The position numbers and the translations under genes are program-made. From the NCBI GenBank assembly GCA_018894105.1, contig CM032133.1, positions 14,894,501-14,958,500 on the forward strand: a DNA stretch of 64,000 nucleotides, written 5' to 3'. This DNA comes from Jacaranda mimosifolia. Lineage: Eukaryota; Streptophyta; Magnoliopsida; Lamiales; Bignoniaceae. The number at the start of each line of letters is the position of its first letter. Position 1 is the first letter of the stretch. Below, in pieces: positions 13,587 through 25,682 of this stretch. The notes under the pieces were generated by a model. The model was given only the letters and a program-made list of their open reading frames with translations. It searched no databases and had not been told where the DNA came from.

Positions 13587-16500
13587 TTACTGAGACTCTT
13601 TTCGATTTGTTTTGTACAAGTAACTCAGAATCACCACAGTTGCAGCAACAACAACTGCCACCATCGTCTTCTTCAAGGCTAATCTTAACAAGGACAGGGG
13701 AGTGAATCCCAGCTCAGAGAGTCTTTTGTGAGAGGCCGCATAGTCTTTGAAGAATGCTTCTTCATCCTGCCACAGGAACGCCAAATTCAACATTTAACAT
13801 TGTGAAAATTGTGAATGGTCCTAACATGCATCATAATAACCATGGTTACATATTTTAATGTTAAAGTGGATAACTTCTGAAATTCTAGATTGCTTTTGTC
13901 TCACTAGAAATCCATAACAAATATGCATTTAAAAACTAAATTACATTTAAACAATTGCTGTGCCAATGTTGGTAGACTAAATAATTGCAGTACCTTAGCA
14001 TAGAGGTTGACATATTTCCTGAATTCTGGATCATCCACAAGAACTTTGTCAGTAGGTAGCTTTAACAGGCCTTCTGAATCTCCTTTAAGAAGCTCCCTGT
14101 TCATCACATGTGCATACATTTTATTGCCCATAAAGTTTAACTGAATTTTATAGCTGGAATTTGAAACCTATAAATAATTTTCCAGATCGATGGACCATGA
14201 AAACAAATTTTAATCTTACACGAAGTAAGAATTATCAAATTTCAGAGGGTCCCTGGTCCAAGGGCCTTCAAATCCGGACCTTTCCTGATGTGCTCTACCC
14301 TGTCACAGAAAATCACAAAGCATTTTCATCTAACTTGTTCACATCCATCAACTAAGAATCAGATGTATCTCTGAGAATACCAATGTGTGGCCCCCAGATA
14401 GTGCTACTATATCTCCATCAGATAGACCCATTCGATAGAAGACATTCCTCAGGTGTGAAGCACCTACAAATGGGAAAAGAGGACCATAGGTGGAGTCAGG
14501 GTATGCTGGAGACAAAAGATCATACTATTTTCTTGTTTTGTTTCACTTTACCAACTTCATAATGCATGAAGAATATTCAGATTATAGGAGCCAAATCCAC
14601 TTTCAAGAAGTAATTCAAAATCCCACTTATTGGGTTTCCTAATAAGGAGCAAAAACCTCGACTTTTTTCTTAAAAGAGTTGACCGACTCCAAACTTGTAA
14701 TCAGCTACAAGGTTGTTTTGACCTTCAAGCACCAGGCAAGGTTTAGATATCATCTTCTATATATTAGCAATCAGGTTATCAACATTCATGAAAAGTATTA
14801 TTTTCAGACTGGGGGTTGCTTCAAAAGAATGAAGATAAATGATTCTGTAATATCATGTGGCTGTCACAGTATTTTTGTTTCCTCTCTCCACATGAGCAAA
14901 CAGAAAATTAGCATGCTTCAGAAACAATCATCAAGATGAGGCAATTATTGAAATAGCAAATGAGAGAGGGAGAAAGAAAGACCAACAGAGACAGAGAGAT
15001 TAATTATACATATCCAAAACACGAAGATAAAAGGAGAAGTGTGCTGAAGCTGATGAGGCAAAATGTGCAAATAAAGGTACCATGGGTGGCTCAGCATGAA
15101 CAAGATTAGTATTCTTAAAAATAACTGGAATCAAGTATCATTAGCATTGAGTTTCTAGATATGGCTCTACCTTTTTCCTTATTTGGACTTCTGCAGAGTT
15201 CCCATTGATGCAACTTTTAGAACTATTGTGTTTACCACATAAACTTTCCTTTTTCCTGCACATGCATTTTAGTTTCAAAAGACAGCAGCCACAAGTGCCT
15301 CCTTATTTTTCTCAGTTCCCCCAAATCGGTCTAGTCTAATTTACTACCAAGTTTGGCAATGGGGATGCAGGCATTGTTTCATCCATAACAGCATAACACA
15401 AGATTTAGTTTAACTCAGTAGAAATGGAATTTGCAGGATCTAGTCCTTTTTTCTTTTTCGTCTTTTAAGATGCCGAAATATATTTGGACACTAAATATAT
15501 AGATACATATACACTATTATAAAAGTGTGGCTTCTGTAAAGGACATCCATTCCCTTACTTAAGTCCACTTGCTTAATAAGGATCCGTTAGAGAAGAACAA
15601 AGTCATACATACACACATATATATTTCAAGTTGAGTGAGGAATTATCAATATATCTGAGACTCAAGCTATTCTCCAAACTTTTTAGGATAAATCTAAAAT
15701 GTTATCCCGGACCTACATATCATTACATAATTCTGAATCTTTTAGGTAGGTTGCAGCACTCTCATCTGAAGAATCACGCACCCTGTGATTTACAGTAATA
15801 CATATGATGATGTGCAAGTCTTTTCATTCCTAACCTTTATTGGCATTGGGAAGGCGCCCTTCTTCAGGGGAGACAATGGAATCCTAGAAAAAAGAATATG
15901 ATTCAGTAAAATAGTTCCAACCCGTCTAGAGGAAAATTATAATAAGCACTTCTATTCACTCTGTGGTTACCTTTCTTCCTGGAGCAAAATCAATACTGGG
16001 GCCTCCAGTTACCTCAACAGCAACAACCCCAGCAAGCTGAAAACCCAGAAAGAATAAAATATAAAGCTACTTTTATATATAGCTCTAAGATGGTGCTTTT
16101 TCTAGCATGAGCAACAGGAATTTAATTGAAGTCCAAATTTTCGTAGTATTAAACGCATAATAATAGCCAGAAGACAGGTGATAAATAGCATGGTAGCAGT
16201 GAGGATTAGAATCGTGTTAAGCAAGAGTTCGGAGAATGATAAATATTTAGGTAAAGATTGACAAGGCCGCCCCCACCGAAAACTAGTAAATAAGAAACAG
16301 AAAATGAATCATTTGTTTTTTCTTTTATTTGGTTGAGAAGAGAGATCTGGAGATATAAACAAAACAAACACATGAGAATGAAAGAATACTGAAGGTTTAA
16401 AGAATAACATTTTATTGTGCTATAAATTCAGTGAAATCATTTATTAATCAATTAGTGAAGCATCCAGTAATGAAGTGCAAAACACCAAAGATACATCTCC

Positions 16501-18083
16501 TACCTGGTAAAGATCAGCATATGTAATTTTGGGGTGTTTAGCTTTTACTTCTTCTGTTGTCAAAACAAAATCACAAGCAGCAGAAATTAATCTGAATGCA
16601 TAAACTTTATCAAGAATTAAATTACAGAACTCAGCAGTAATCCAGTGATGTAAAAAGAAGCAAGTACTATACGCAAAAATAAAATAATAAAAGATATTAT
16701 CAGAAAGAATCTTAAATCTTGTTACGTATTGTGTCTATGATATGATTTATTTTTTCTTTTTTCTTTTTGAGAAAATGCTTCATGATTTAGATAGAGAAAC
16801 CCAATATGTTTCCAATCAGCACCACCAAGAGGTTGGATTATGATGGTAAGACATCTGACATGTATCAGAAAATTAAATAGATAATGCAATGAAGAAATAA
16901 CAAAGAAGAAATAACAAAGGAAGAAATTCTGCTAAAGAGGGCCATATGATTATTTATTTATCTCTTGGCTTTAGTATTTGTTTCACATAAGAATCTCCAG
17001 TCTTTGACTTTGCTTTATCTCATTAATCCTTATAAAGATGAAAAAATCACAGCCCAACCACTCTAATTTCTCAATAGTATATATCATCCATATCTTGTTA
17101 TTCAGAATATTCAAACTATACAATTATTTTAGATACGTAATTACACACTAAATCAATACAAATATGGAATATAGAGTGGCTATTCAAATGCAATATTAGT
17201 CTTAATATGTATCACAAGGGAGAGTATCTGCTGGATCCATGAAGAAGAAGCATAGGGTGCTAACAAAAGACTAATTTCCCCAACTAATGAACCTTAGTTT
17301 TAGTGATCGAGATAAAAAGAGTAGGCATGTAGAAGATATCAACTCACCACAAAGGTCAATTGCAATTTTCAGGCCATTATTTGCAGCATGCCTATACTCA
17401 GCCTCATTTCTAATTGAACCATTGGGACCTCCGGTCTTTGTTTTTGCATCATAAGTGCCTGCATCATGCCACCTACATGATCCTAGCACATATAAGTTAT
17501 TCAAGCTCAAAATAGTTGTTTCTAAGTACAGTAACAAAGTATTAAGAACTTGTAGTACAAAGGCAGTTTCAGATCATTCAGTTCTCAAAACCCACAAAAC
17601 AACTAAAAATGATCTGTAGGTGCCGAAATTTGACCCAAAGACATTTTCCTTGTAAATAATAACATTAAACATTGACAGAGATAACAGTGTTTAATAACAG
17701 TTCGCAAGGAACCAAGGCCTATTGATTGGAAATAAAATACATCCACCAAAATCATGATGAATATTTGAAGCTTCCCCTTCTAAAGAGCCAATTCAAACAT
17801 CCAGTTTCAGTAACTAAATCCCTGGAACAAACACAGGCACATGTATACAAGAGAAGGAGGAGTGACAATTGCATATGCTGGGATGGGGTACAGCAAGATT
17901 TGCCTCTTAGTGCCTTATGGGAGTGCTGCATTGCAACAGATGGATAAAATAAATTCGTTTTTTCCCTGGAAAGTATACTTACGCCAAACGAAGCATGATA
18001 GGGGCACAATTCTTGGAGGAGATGAGGGCTCGAAGATCCCTGCGTGCCCTCTCAATCTCCTTCACATACTCTTTACCTGCCAT
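13587..18083 (-). CDS. APX: Ascorbate peroxidase, peroxisomal membrane type (APX3/APX5 group, 9 exons)
   Basis: Heme enzyme that reduces hydrogen peroxide with ascorbate. Exons in gene order: 18083-17983, 17472-17348, 16553-16504, 16036-15971, 15883-15835, 14463-14381, 14299-14220, 14096-13994, 13766-13587. All junctions are in phase and give 278 residues (family about 280-290). The distal site is LRLAWHDAG with the catalytic Arg and His. The proximal heme ligand is the His of [19 protein letters not shown] carries the ascorbate-binding Arg and the active-site Trp, and FDNSYF the Asp that pairs with the proximal His. The last exon ends in a hydrophobic segment (about residues 254-270) followed by KTNRK, the plan of tail-anchored peroxisome/ER APX. 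The start ATG gives [10 protein letters not shown], a few residues shorter than I recall for relatives; the AG in this ATGGCAG could instead be an acceptor after a missed tiny exon. Whether it is nearer APX3 or APX5 is not settled. Confidence 0.93.
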
Positions 18084-18690
18084 TGCACAGCAAATTAATA
18101 GCTCGGTAGATTTCAAACTTCAACGAATACATGAATGAATCAAGCAATATATAGGTTTTAGTGAACTCAAAAGGTTGGATAATAATAGTAAGAAGAAATG
18201 AATATTGGAGTAACAGAAGAAAAGAAAAGTATTGATCATCCTTTATTCTTTAACTTACTTCCCAAACAATTATCCTTGTATCAATCTTTCTACCCATATC
18301 AGGGTTTCCACATTTTCTCTATCTGAATAGTGATCCCACCCACCCAAATTTAGGGTTTGTGCCGATGCCCTCGCGGCGGCGGCTCTTCCTCATACATTCC
18401 AAGATTCCCCACAAACTGACCCATCCTCCCCTTCCCGAACAAGTATCAGCTCCAGAGATTTTATCCCGGTCCCCATCAAGCTGGATGCCTCTCCATCTGT
18501 CTCAAGTCAAGAACACAGCCAAGTCATGTCCACAGAAGCAACGCAGGGAATACGGTTAACAATATGGAAGCCACCATTGGAGAAGAAGCGGAAAATGGTG
18601 ATGTTGAATAACTAATAAAAGCATTACCTCTTTTTTTTTTTTTTTTTTGGGACAAAATTAATAAAAGCGTTTTGCAGGAAGAAAATAAAT
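18084..18690. other. Spacer upstream of the peroxidase gene, with a short GC-richer open stretch
   Basis: This should hold the promoter and leader of the minus-strand peroxidase gene. From about 18334 to 18615 the base composition rises to near half GC, unlike its surroundings, and a plus-strand frame stays open for 93 codons (stop at 18613-18615) without a clear start. A second overlapping frame begins with ATG at 18365 or 18359 and stops at 18559. Neither product is recognised. It may be a leftover exon of a lost gene or only a CpG-richer promoter area. A poly(T) run sits near 18631-18648. Confidence 0.4.
18682..18690. repeat. 9-bp target duplication, left copy (AAAATAAAT)
   Basis: AAAATAAAT directly precedes the left end of the 18691-22257 element and recurs at 22258-22266 directly after its right end. 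Nine bases is the usual size for Mutator-type insertion. The sequence is AT-rich, so chance is not fully excluded. Confidence 0.6.
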
Positions 18691-19119
18691 GGGGCAGTTA
18701 TTAAAAAGTACCAAAATCACTTTTCCAATTCATGTTCAGTCCCCATTTGAATTTTTATAAAATGAGAGTTTTGTTAAAATTTTAGAGATCACTCTCTATC
18801 CACTTGATTTGGCAAAAATACTCTTAAGTACAATATTTTTCACTCATTTTCTTCACTTCTTTTCTATCCACACAACCAAACAACATTAATCTCCATTCCC
18901 AAACACTAAACCCTACCTTCATATTTTATTATCAGAAATAGAAAAAAGAAAAAAAAAGTTGAAGAAGCAAATTGAGCTGACGGCGCGAATGAGGAGCCCG
19001 ATGGCGCTACGTTTTAATTATAGTACAAAATATTCAACCTTTCAGTACACATTATCTTAAAGTAGGAGTATATAATTTGTTTATATAAAGTACATTTTAC
19101 AAAGAATTGTAGCACAAAA

Positions 19120-19715
19120 CATTCAAGTTTTATACTTCAACCTAAAATTGTACTCTATTATTTAAGTTTTATACTTCAAGTGTTCTACTAATTGATTATC
19201 CAGAATTGTACTGTAATTGCTAGCGTATTATACTTCAAATGTTCTGGAATTGTAATTCTTTTTATATAAAATTATACTTCGTTTATCTGAAATTGTACTT
19301 CATTTTATACTTCATTTTACATAAAATTGTACTCTATTATTGAATTTCTATACTTCAAGGGTTTTATTTATTAATTATCCAAAACTGTATTGCAATTACT
19401 AGGGTTTTATTCTTCAAGTGTTCTAAAATTATACTTCTTTTTATATAAAATTGTACTTCATTACCTAAAATTATATTTTATTTTACATAAAATTATACTC
19501 TATTATTTAAGTTTTATACTTCAAAGGGTTCTACTAATTGATTGTCCAAAATTGTACTGCAATTGTTGGCGTCTTATACTTGAAGTATTTTGGAATTGTA
19601 CTTCATTTTTTATAAAATTGTACTTCATTTATCTGAAATTGCACTTCATTTTATACTTCATTTTACCTAAAATTGTACTCTATTGTTGAAGTTCTATACT
19701 TCAAGTGTTATATTT
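19120..19715. repeat. Tandem repeat, about 165-180 bp unit, 3-4 diverged copies
   Basis: The landmark AAATTGTACTCTATTATT (with small changes) recurs near 19146, 19326, 19491 and 19671. Each time it is followed by a TTTATACTTCAA word, then a CTAATTGATTATCC-like word, then TGTACTTCATTT. Spacings are about 180, 165 and 180 bases. The open frame at 19390-19689 is made of this repeat and is not a gene. Confidence 0.7.
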
Positions 19716-19727
19716 GTTGATTTAGCA

Positions 19728-20300
19728 TGAAAATGTAGCATGTGCATGTTGTCCGAGATATCAATGCTTTTGTACTTCAATAAGGGAGATTTATACTTCA
19801 TTGTGGTAATTATGTACTAGATTTAGAGTAAAAATGTAGCATGTGCATGTTGTCCTAGAGCATGAACAAATATGTGAGATATTACTTCAATAAGGGAGAT
19901 TTTATACAAAGTGTATTTCAATATAACACTATATATATTTCGTTTGTTCTATATTTATTCTTCATTTATGATGAAAATATACAACCAGAGCATTAACAAG
20001 TGCGTGAGATATTACTTCAATAAGGGAGATTTATACTTGATTTCAGGACAAACGATAATCTCAAAATATTGTATTTGACCATCACTACAATTTATTAGAG
20101 ACTAATTATTTAATTGCATAAAGTGTAGTTCAACATAACACCCTATATACTTCGTTTATTCTGTATTTGTACTTCATTTATACTGAAAATATACTACTAG
20201 AGCATGAACAAATGCATGAGATATTACTTCAATAAGGGAGATTTATACTTGATTTCAAGACATGTGTACTTCATTGCGGCAATTATGTACTTGATTTCTT
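19728..20300. repeat. Dispersed direct repeats inside the Mutator-like element
   Basis: The phrase GAGATATTACTTCAATAAGG with following GGAGATTTATACTTGATTTC recurs near 19878, 20006 and 20217. AAATGTAGCATGTGCATGTTGTCC occurs twice, near 19731 and 19832. Spacing is irregular (about 100-210 bp), so this looks like an older array broken by deletions. Confidence 0.55.
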
Positions 20301-20649
20301 ATTTTTTGTACTAATAGTGATGAACTTGAGTTTTGTTCCATGATTTGCCTTTATTTCTTGGTTATTAACAACCAAAACTCTAAAAATGTGTGTATTATTT
20401 AGCATGGTATGAATAAAATAATGTCAAAGTATTAAAGTGATAACCACTAATGTTCAACAAATTAGAGTTATCATTCGTGATATCAAAAGTGTACTTATGT
20501 ATTGAAAGTTATAAACACATAAACATTTGACAATCATATCCATCTTATCACCAATACAAATATGTACTTCACCTAGTTCGATAGTCTCAAAATATTGTAC
20601 TTGACCATCACTACAATTATTAGAGACTAATTATTCAATTGCATAAAAT

Positions 20650-20985
20650 GTACTTCAACATAACACCATATATACTTCATTTGTTCTGTATTTGTACTTC
20701 ATTTCCCGCTTATTATACTAAACTTCGCTACAATGTTTCACTTTAATTGAAGTGTATTTCAACATAACACCATATATACTTCGTTTGTTTTGTATTTGTA
20801 CTTCATTTTTCGCACATTATACTAAACTTCGCTACAATGTTTCATTTTAATTGAAGAATACTTCAACATAACACTATATATACTTCGTTTGTTATGTATT
20901 TGTACTTGATTTCCCGCATATTGTACTGAACCTCGCTACAATATTTTACTTTAATTGAATGGTACTTCAACATAACGCCATATCC
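20650..20985. repeat. Tandem repeat, about 105 bp unit, about 3 copies
   Basis: The phrase ACTTCAACATAACACCATAT, followed by a CTTCGTTTGTTCTGTATTTG-like word and then CTTCGCTACAATGTTTCA, recurs near 20651, 20757, 20862 and (partial) 20963. The steps are close to 105 bases. A further single copy of the first phrase lies near 20112. Confidence 0.7.
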
Positions 20986-21164
20986 ATGTATATATAAAAG
21001 GAGTCTTCTTCAATGCATCAAAATATTTTAACCCCATCTTGGATTTCACATGCTCCAATTTAGCCTGAAAATATTAGGGGAGCAACGAGAGCATACCTCA
21101 TTATGTCTTGCCATTATTGTAATCAAATAAAGAAAAATTAGTATATAAACAGATTATATACTAT

Positions 21165-22112
21165 CACTTTCAGATAATGTGTACTGAAAGATTGAATGTT
21201 TTGTACTAAAATTTCTACTAAAATGTACTTCAGATACTTAGATTATGCACTACCACTTTCAGCTAATGTGTACTGAAAACTTGAATATTTTGTACTACAG
21301 TTACTACTAAAATATATTTCAGATACACGGATTATGTAGTACCACTTTCAGATAATGTGATTATGTACTACTACTTTCAGATAATGTATACTGAAAACTA
21401 GAATATTTTGTATTACAGTTGCTTCTAAATGTACTTTAGATACACAGATTATGTACTACCACTTTCAGATAATGTGTACTGAAAGGTTGAATGTTTTGTA
21501 CTATAATTGCTTCTAAAATGTACTCCAAATACACATATTATATACTACACTTTCAGATAATGTGTAGTGAAAGGTTGAATATTTTGTCCTACAATTGTTT
21601 CTAAAATGTACTGCAGATACACAAATTATATACTACACTGTCAGTTAATGTATACTGCAGCTTGAATGATTTTGTACTACAGATGTTTCTAAAATATATT
21701 GCATGTACACAGATTATATACTATAATTTCATTTAATCTGCAGGCTTGAATGTTTTGTACTACAAATGCTTCTAAAATGTACTGCAGTTACACATATTAT
21801 ATACTACACTTTCAGTTAATGTATACTGCAGGCTTGAATGTTTTTGTACTACAGATGCTTCCAAATTGTACTACATGTACACAGATTATATATTATAATT
21901 TCATTTAATCTGCAAGTTTGAATGGTTTGTACTATAAATGCTTCTAAATGTACTGCAGTTACATAGATTATATAGTATACTTTTGCCTAATGTGTACTGC
22001 AAGCTTGATTGTTTATACTACATTTGTTTCTAAAATGTACTGCAGTTACACATATTATATACTACACTTTTGCCTAATGTGTTTTGCAAGTATTTTTGTT
22101 TTTTGTTCCAGT
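21165..22112. repeat. 88-bp tandem array, about 11 copies
   Basis: The landmark CACTTTCAGATAATGTGTAC (with later variants TTTCAGTTAATG, TTTCATTTAATC and TTTTGCCTAATG) recurs near 21168, 21256, 21344, 21373, 21462, 21550, 21637, 21726, 21809, 21899, 21980 and 22069. The usual step is 88 bases; one step is 29 (a partial unit) and others are 81-90. Each unit carries about four evenly spaced GTACT or TACT words. The array lies just inside the right inverted end of the Mutator-like element. Confidence 0.85.
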
Positions 22113-22257
22113 TACAAGGATATACGTGTCTTTTTAAAAGATATGGGGAGTGATTTCTAAGTTTTGTGAAAAAGTGGGGAGTTTAGTGTGTAAAAATTCA
22201 AATGGGGACTGATCACTAAAATGAAAGTAGGATTATGGATTTTTTTCTAATTAACCA

Positions 22258-22266
22258 AAAATAAAT
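22258..22266. repeat. 9-bp target duplication, right copy (AAAATAAAT)
   Basis: This matches 18682-18690 exactly and directly follows the right inverted end of the Mutator-like element. Confidence 0.6.
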
Positions 22267-23963
22267 ATTCAGAATGTCCGCGCCTATAAATATATTTACT
22301 TATAAAAATAAAAATATATAAAAAAGTAGCTTGGACCCTCTTTTACTGTGTTTTTAAATAATATACATCATAAGATACCATTATTTTTATTTTTTAATTC
22401 TTATAACTACAAGTTATGTAATAAATACTATTTACAGTCAACTATTTTATAACCTACAATTACTATTTCATCATTTTTTTTTTATTATTTATGCTAAAAG
22501 TTTAAATAAATATATTGAAATTATTAAAATAAATATTTATGTAATCTGTTAAATACTATAAAAGTTTCAGTTTCATGTATCTAATGTTCCCAAATTATTA
22601 GTATAAATAATACTCTCATTAAGTGCTCTCCAACTCTTAAAATTCATAAAGACAAATCATATTTATAATTCTTGAATTTAGGCTTTGTATTACTTTCATT
22701 TTGACATTAAGTTATAATTTTATCAATCTTAAAATTCAATTTTGTTCGATTGCAATTCTTCCAAGTAAATTTCGTAGTTTTTCTTTTTCTTCCTTTTTCA
22801 TTTTTTTGTCACAGAATTTCATGTGCACTACAAATTACATAGTTTGATGGTAAAATAGTCTAAGTGTAATGTATTGAGGTATGCTTTAATAATCTTTAAT
22901 ATCGTTTTACTGTTTCAATGACGCAAGAAGGGGGTTTATTTATTTTGAATCAAAATTTAAAGATATACAAAATCTGAAAATATTAATTTGAAATTAATAT
23001 TTATCAACTCATGAATCATCAGCATCAATTATCGATTTAATGGCATATCAAAGAAAGAAAGAAAAAAACCAACAATTTAATAATTTTTGAGTCTATTTCA
23101 TTTATTAAAAAACATATTAATATCTCAACATTCATAGAGATAATATTTTAAGAAATGCTAAATGCATATTATCCCTCTGTGAAATTTAAAATTGTCACAA
23201 AATATTCTATAAGAAAAATTGAGTTTGATCAATACATCGTGTTTTCTTTAAATTTCCTCACTCGCCCCAAGCTCATTTTTTTCTACTAGGAAAAAAGTGC
23301 TAACAAAATTGTCCTTCAATGTTGTAGAAGATTTTGGCACTGTTGTATCACTTTTCCTCCATTTGCCTTCTTAATACTTTGCCAGACGAAAAAAAGAAAG
23401 CCTCTCTTGGGCCTTTCCCAAAATCAAACTTTTCATTCAAAACCCTCTTTTCCAAAGAAGAAGAAGAAGAACCTTTCGCCCAAGCAAAACCAAAGCGAAC
23501 ATATTATTTTTCCACTCGTTTGACACTTCATTGCAAAGGAATCATCTTTGATCGAAAAATTTCCCATCCCAAGAACAATCTTCCTGTGAAGTAAAACTCT
23601 CTAGGTATTTTTTTTTTTTTTTTTGTATTTTTCGAATGGGTATCTGGATCATTAAAAGAATGTGTCAATATTGTGGGAAATGCGGGAATACTGTGTTATT
23701 GTGTGTCAAACACATATTCGTGGATTGGGTGCTTTTTTATTTTTATTTTTTTATTTTTTTTTTTGTTTTATGGAACTCCATAATTGTAAAGACTGTAAGG
23801 ATATAGTATTACAATAAACACGTTTATTGTTGTGTTTTTTTCTTGTGGCGAGTCGGAGTTCAATTGTATGTGGTCCATATTTGTGTTTTGTTGTCGTAAT
23901 AGGGGAAATATTCATCAAAACTGAAGAATCTATTGTTTTTTAAAAAAAATTCTTTGTTGCTTA
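22267..23963. other. AT-rich spacer between two mobile elements
   Basis: Mostly AT-rich with long poly(T) runs (near 23607 and 23730-23765). The stretch 23230-23600 is richer in C and in GAA repeats and contains an 86-codon frame (23334-23594), directly followed by a CTCTAG-GTATTT donor-like site. This could be the first exon or leader of a gene cut off by the Copia insertion, but the protein is not recognised. No other gene is seen. Confidence 0.4.
23959..23963. repeat. 5-bp target duplication of the Copia element, left copy (GCTTA)
   Basis: GCTTA lies directly before the TG of the 5' LTR. The same five bases follow the CA end of the 3' LTR at 33679-33683. Confidence 0.85.
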
Positions 23964-25667
23964 TGTTGGAATAGTGCCCTACAAGCCAATTAGATTGGCA
24001 TTGTAAACTATTTCACTAGTGATACAATCTTAATTGATTGATATTCTTTAAATGGTTATCTTCATCTTATGCTTATAAATACTTCACTGGCATTTGGTTG
24101 AAGCCCTTAGATCATACAAGACTACGAGACTTGGTCAGTACACTCAGTGATGATCATGAAATCAGTCTTACACGGTCGTGATCTTAAATATTCCAAGTCA
24201 TAGGAAACAAGATAGGGCATCTAAGATCCGGATAGACTTGCACTAACGATGCAAAAATCTAAGGGTTGAATATTGTTCCCTTTCATAAGCAAGGCCATAT
24301 GAGATATGTGTATATGTTAGTGGGTGCTTGTTAGAGAATAAGGCACTGAAGACCTGCCTGAAGAATCCACTAGATAGCCAAAGAGGCAAGTCGGTAGTGA
24401 CAAGTTTTTCAGCTTACGCTAGTACATATAATTAGTCATTTGACCTGAGGATCCATGGTAACCTTGTGTTTAGGTCCTCATGCTTTGACTCTTCCTAGGC
24501 CACGTAGTAGGTCATTCGAGTGATGATTGGGCATATAAGCTACTTAAACATAGAAGTTTGTGAGATCTAAGATGGGATTCGACTCCTCATCGTAGTGAAA
24601 GGCAATACATCTCTTATATATTCTATAATGATCGATTCCAAGAAATCTTGCACAAGGTAATATCACAATTTGGAAAAGGCATTTTCCAAAGATGAGGTTA
24701 AGGAATTAATTATTTGGTGTCACATGACTATCAATTGGTCAACTTAAAGAGTTAAGTTAACAATTACTAGATTAAGGAGTTAAGCTAATTGACTTAAAGA
24801 GTTAAGTCAATGTAATTAATTAAATTAAAGGAGTTTAATTTAATTAAAATGGAGAATTAACTTTGGAGGAAAAATTCAAATGAAAGATTCATTTAGTGTG
24901 GCATTAAAATTTATTTGGATGACATTTCATGAGATGAAATGAAGATTTCAAATGAAATTCAAATGCACACAAAATTTAAATTCACATGCCAACTTGCAAG
25001 GCAAGTAGGCTGCCACCTTGAAGAAGGTGTGATGCCAACTTGGAGTCACACCATCCTCCCTCTACATATAGATATAGAGTGAGGTGGCTAAGAGGTATGT
25101 TTGCATTACATTCCATGTGAATTAGATTGAAGAATTAAATTCACTCAAATTCCCTCCAAATTTTTAAGTGTTACCTCATGTGTTGAAGCTTCACTTTTCT
25201 TCTTCTCTTACCTCAAAATCAAGCTTTCATGCAAATTCTTCCTCTCATTATTCTCCAACTGTGGATTATCACATTAGAGACAAGACAATTGTATTGCTTA
25301 GCCTTTTGGAAATCCTATTTCTGGCAGCGACTTGGAGGTAGCTCTGGGGGACATTTCCAAGTTCTAATTGAGCTGAATTTTAGATTGTAGATCCATCAAG
25401 GAGTTGAGGAGCTCCAGTTAAATTTTCACCTCAAACAAAAATTGTTTAGTTGGGGAGATTTGGTCGCTACTCTGCTGCGCCACTAGGAGACAGCTTCAAG
25501 GCATTGGAGTGTTTATTCTAGCTTCTTTGATTTTTCTTAAAATCAAGGTAACTCTCCTTCCATATTTGAATCTATGGCATGTTTAGATCCTTGGTGACAT
25601 GTGTAGCCTAGTTATTTTATGTTTTTAATGCTTTGATTATTGGATCCTATGGCTACATATGACTTCA
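23964..25667 (+). repeat. 5' LTR of the Copia element (internally deleted)
   Basis: Runs from TGTTGGAATAGTGCC to TATGACTTCA. Compared with the 3' LTR it lacks about 530 bp: the join lies at about 24699, where GATGAGGTT runs straight into AAGGAATTAATTATT. In the 3' LTR these two sequences lie near 32139 and 32680. Further small indels include about 35 bp near 25258. Confidence 0.9.
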
Positions 25668-25669
25668 AG

Positions 25670-25682
25670 TGGTATCGGAGCC
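25670..25682 (+). other. Primer-binding site (initiator Met tRNA)
   Basis: TGGTATCGGAGCC begins two bases after the 5' LTR. It matches the usual Copia primer-binding site TGGTATCAGAGCC except for one base, so first-strand DNA synthesis would start from initiator-Met tRNA. Confidence 0.85.

Larger units (their letters stand above)
18691..22257. mobile_element. Non-autonomous Mutator-like element with long inverted ends and tandem repeats
   Basis: The two ends are diverged inverted repeats of roughly 130 bp. Left, near 18750, CAGTCCCCATTTGAATTTTT; right, in reverse complement near 22190-22213, the identical 20-mer, with further matches on either side (left AGAGATCACTCTCTAT, right AGAAATCACTCCCCAT). 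A 9-bp direct repeat flanks the element. The interior has no transposase and no other coding frame of note; it is filled by three families of AT-rich tandem repeats built around TACTTCA and GTACT words. Long TIRs plus a 9-bp duplication fit a Mutator-like element. The class call is an inference, because no transposase is present to confirm it. Confidence 0.7.

Noticed and set aside
19390..19689. 99-codon frame rich in Leu, Tyr and Phe
   Set aside because: It is built entirely of the TACTTCA-type tandem repeat; the periodic protein reflects the repeat.
21165..22112. Regularly spaced 88-bp repeats as a possible CRISPR array
   Set aside because: Whole units are repeated with drift and there are no unique spacers; the setting is a plant nuclear genome.
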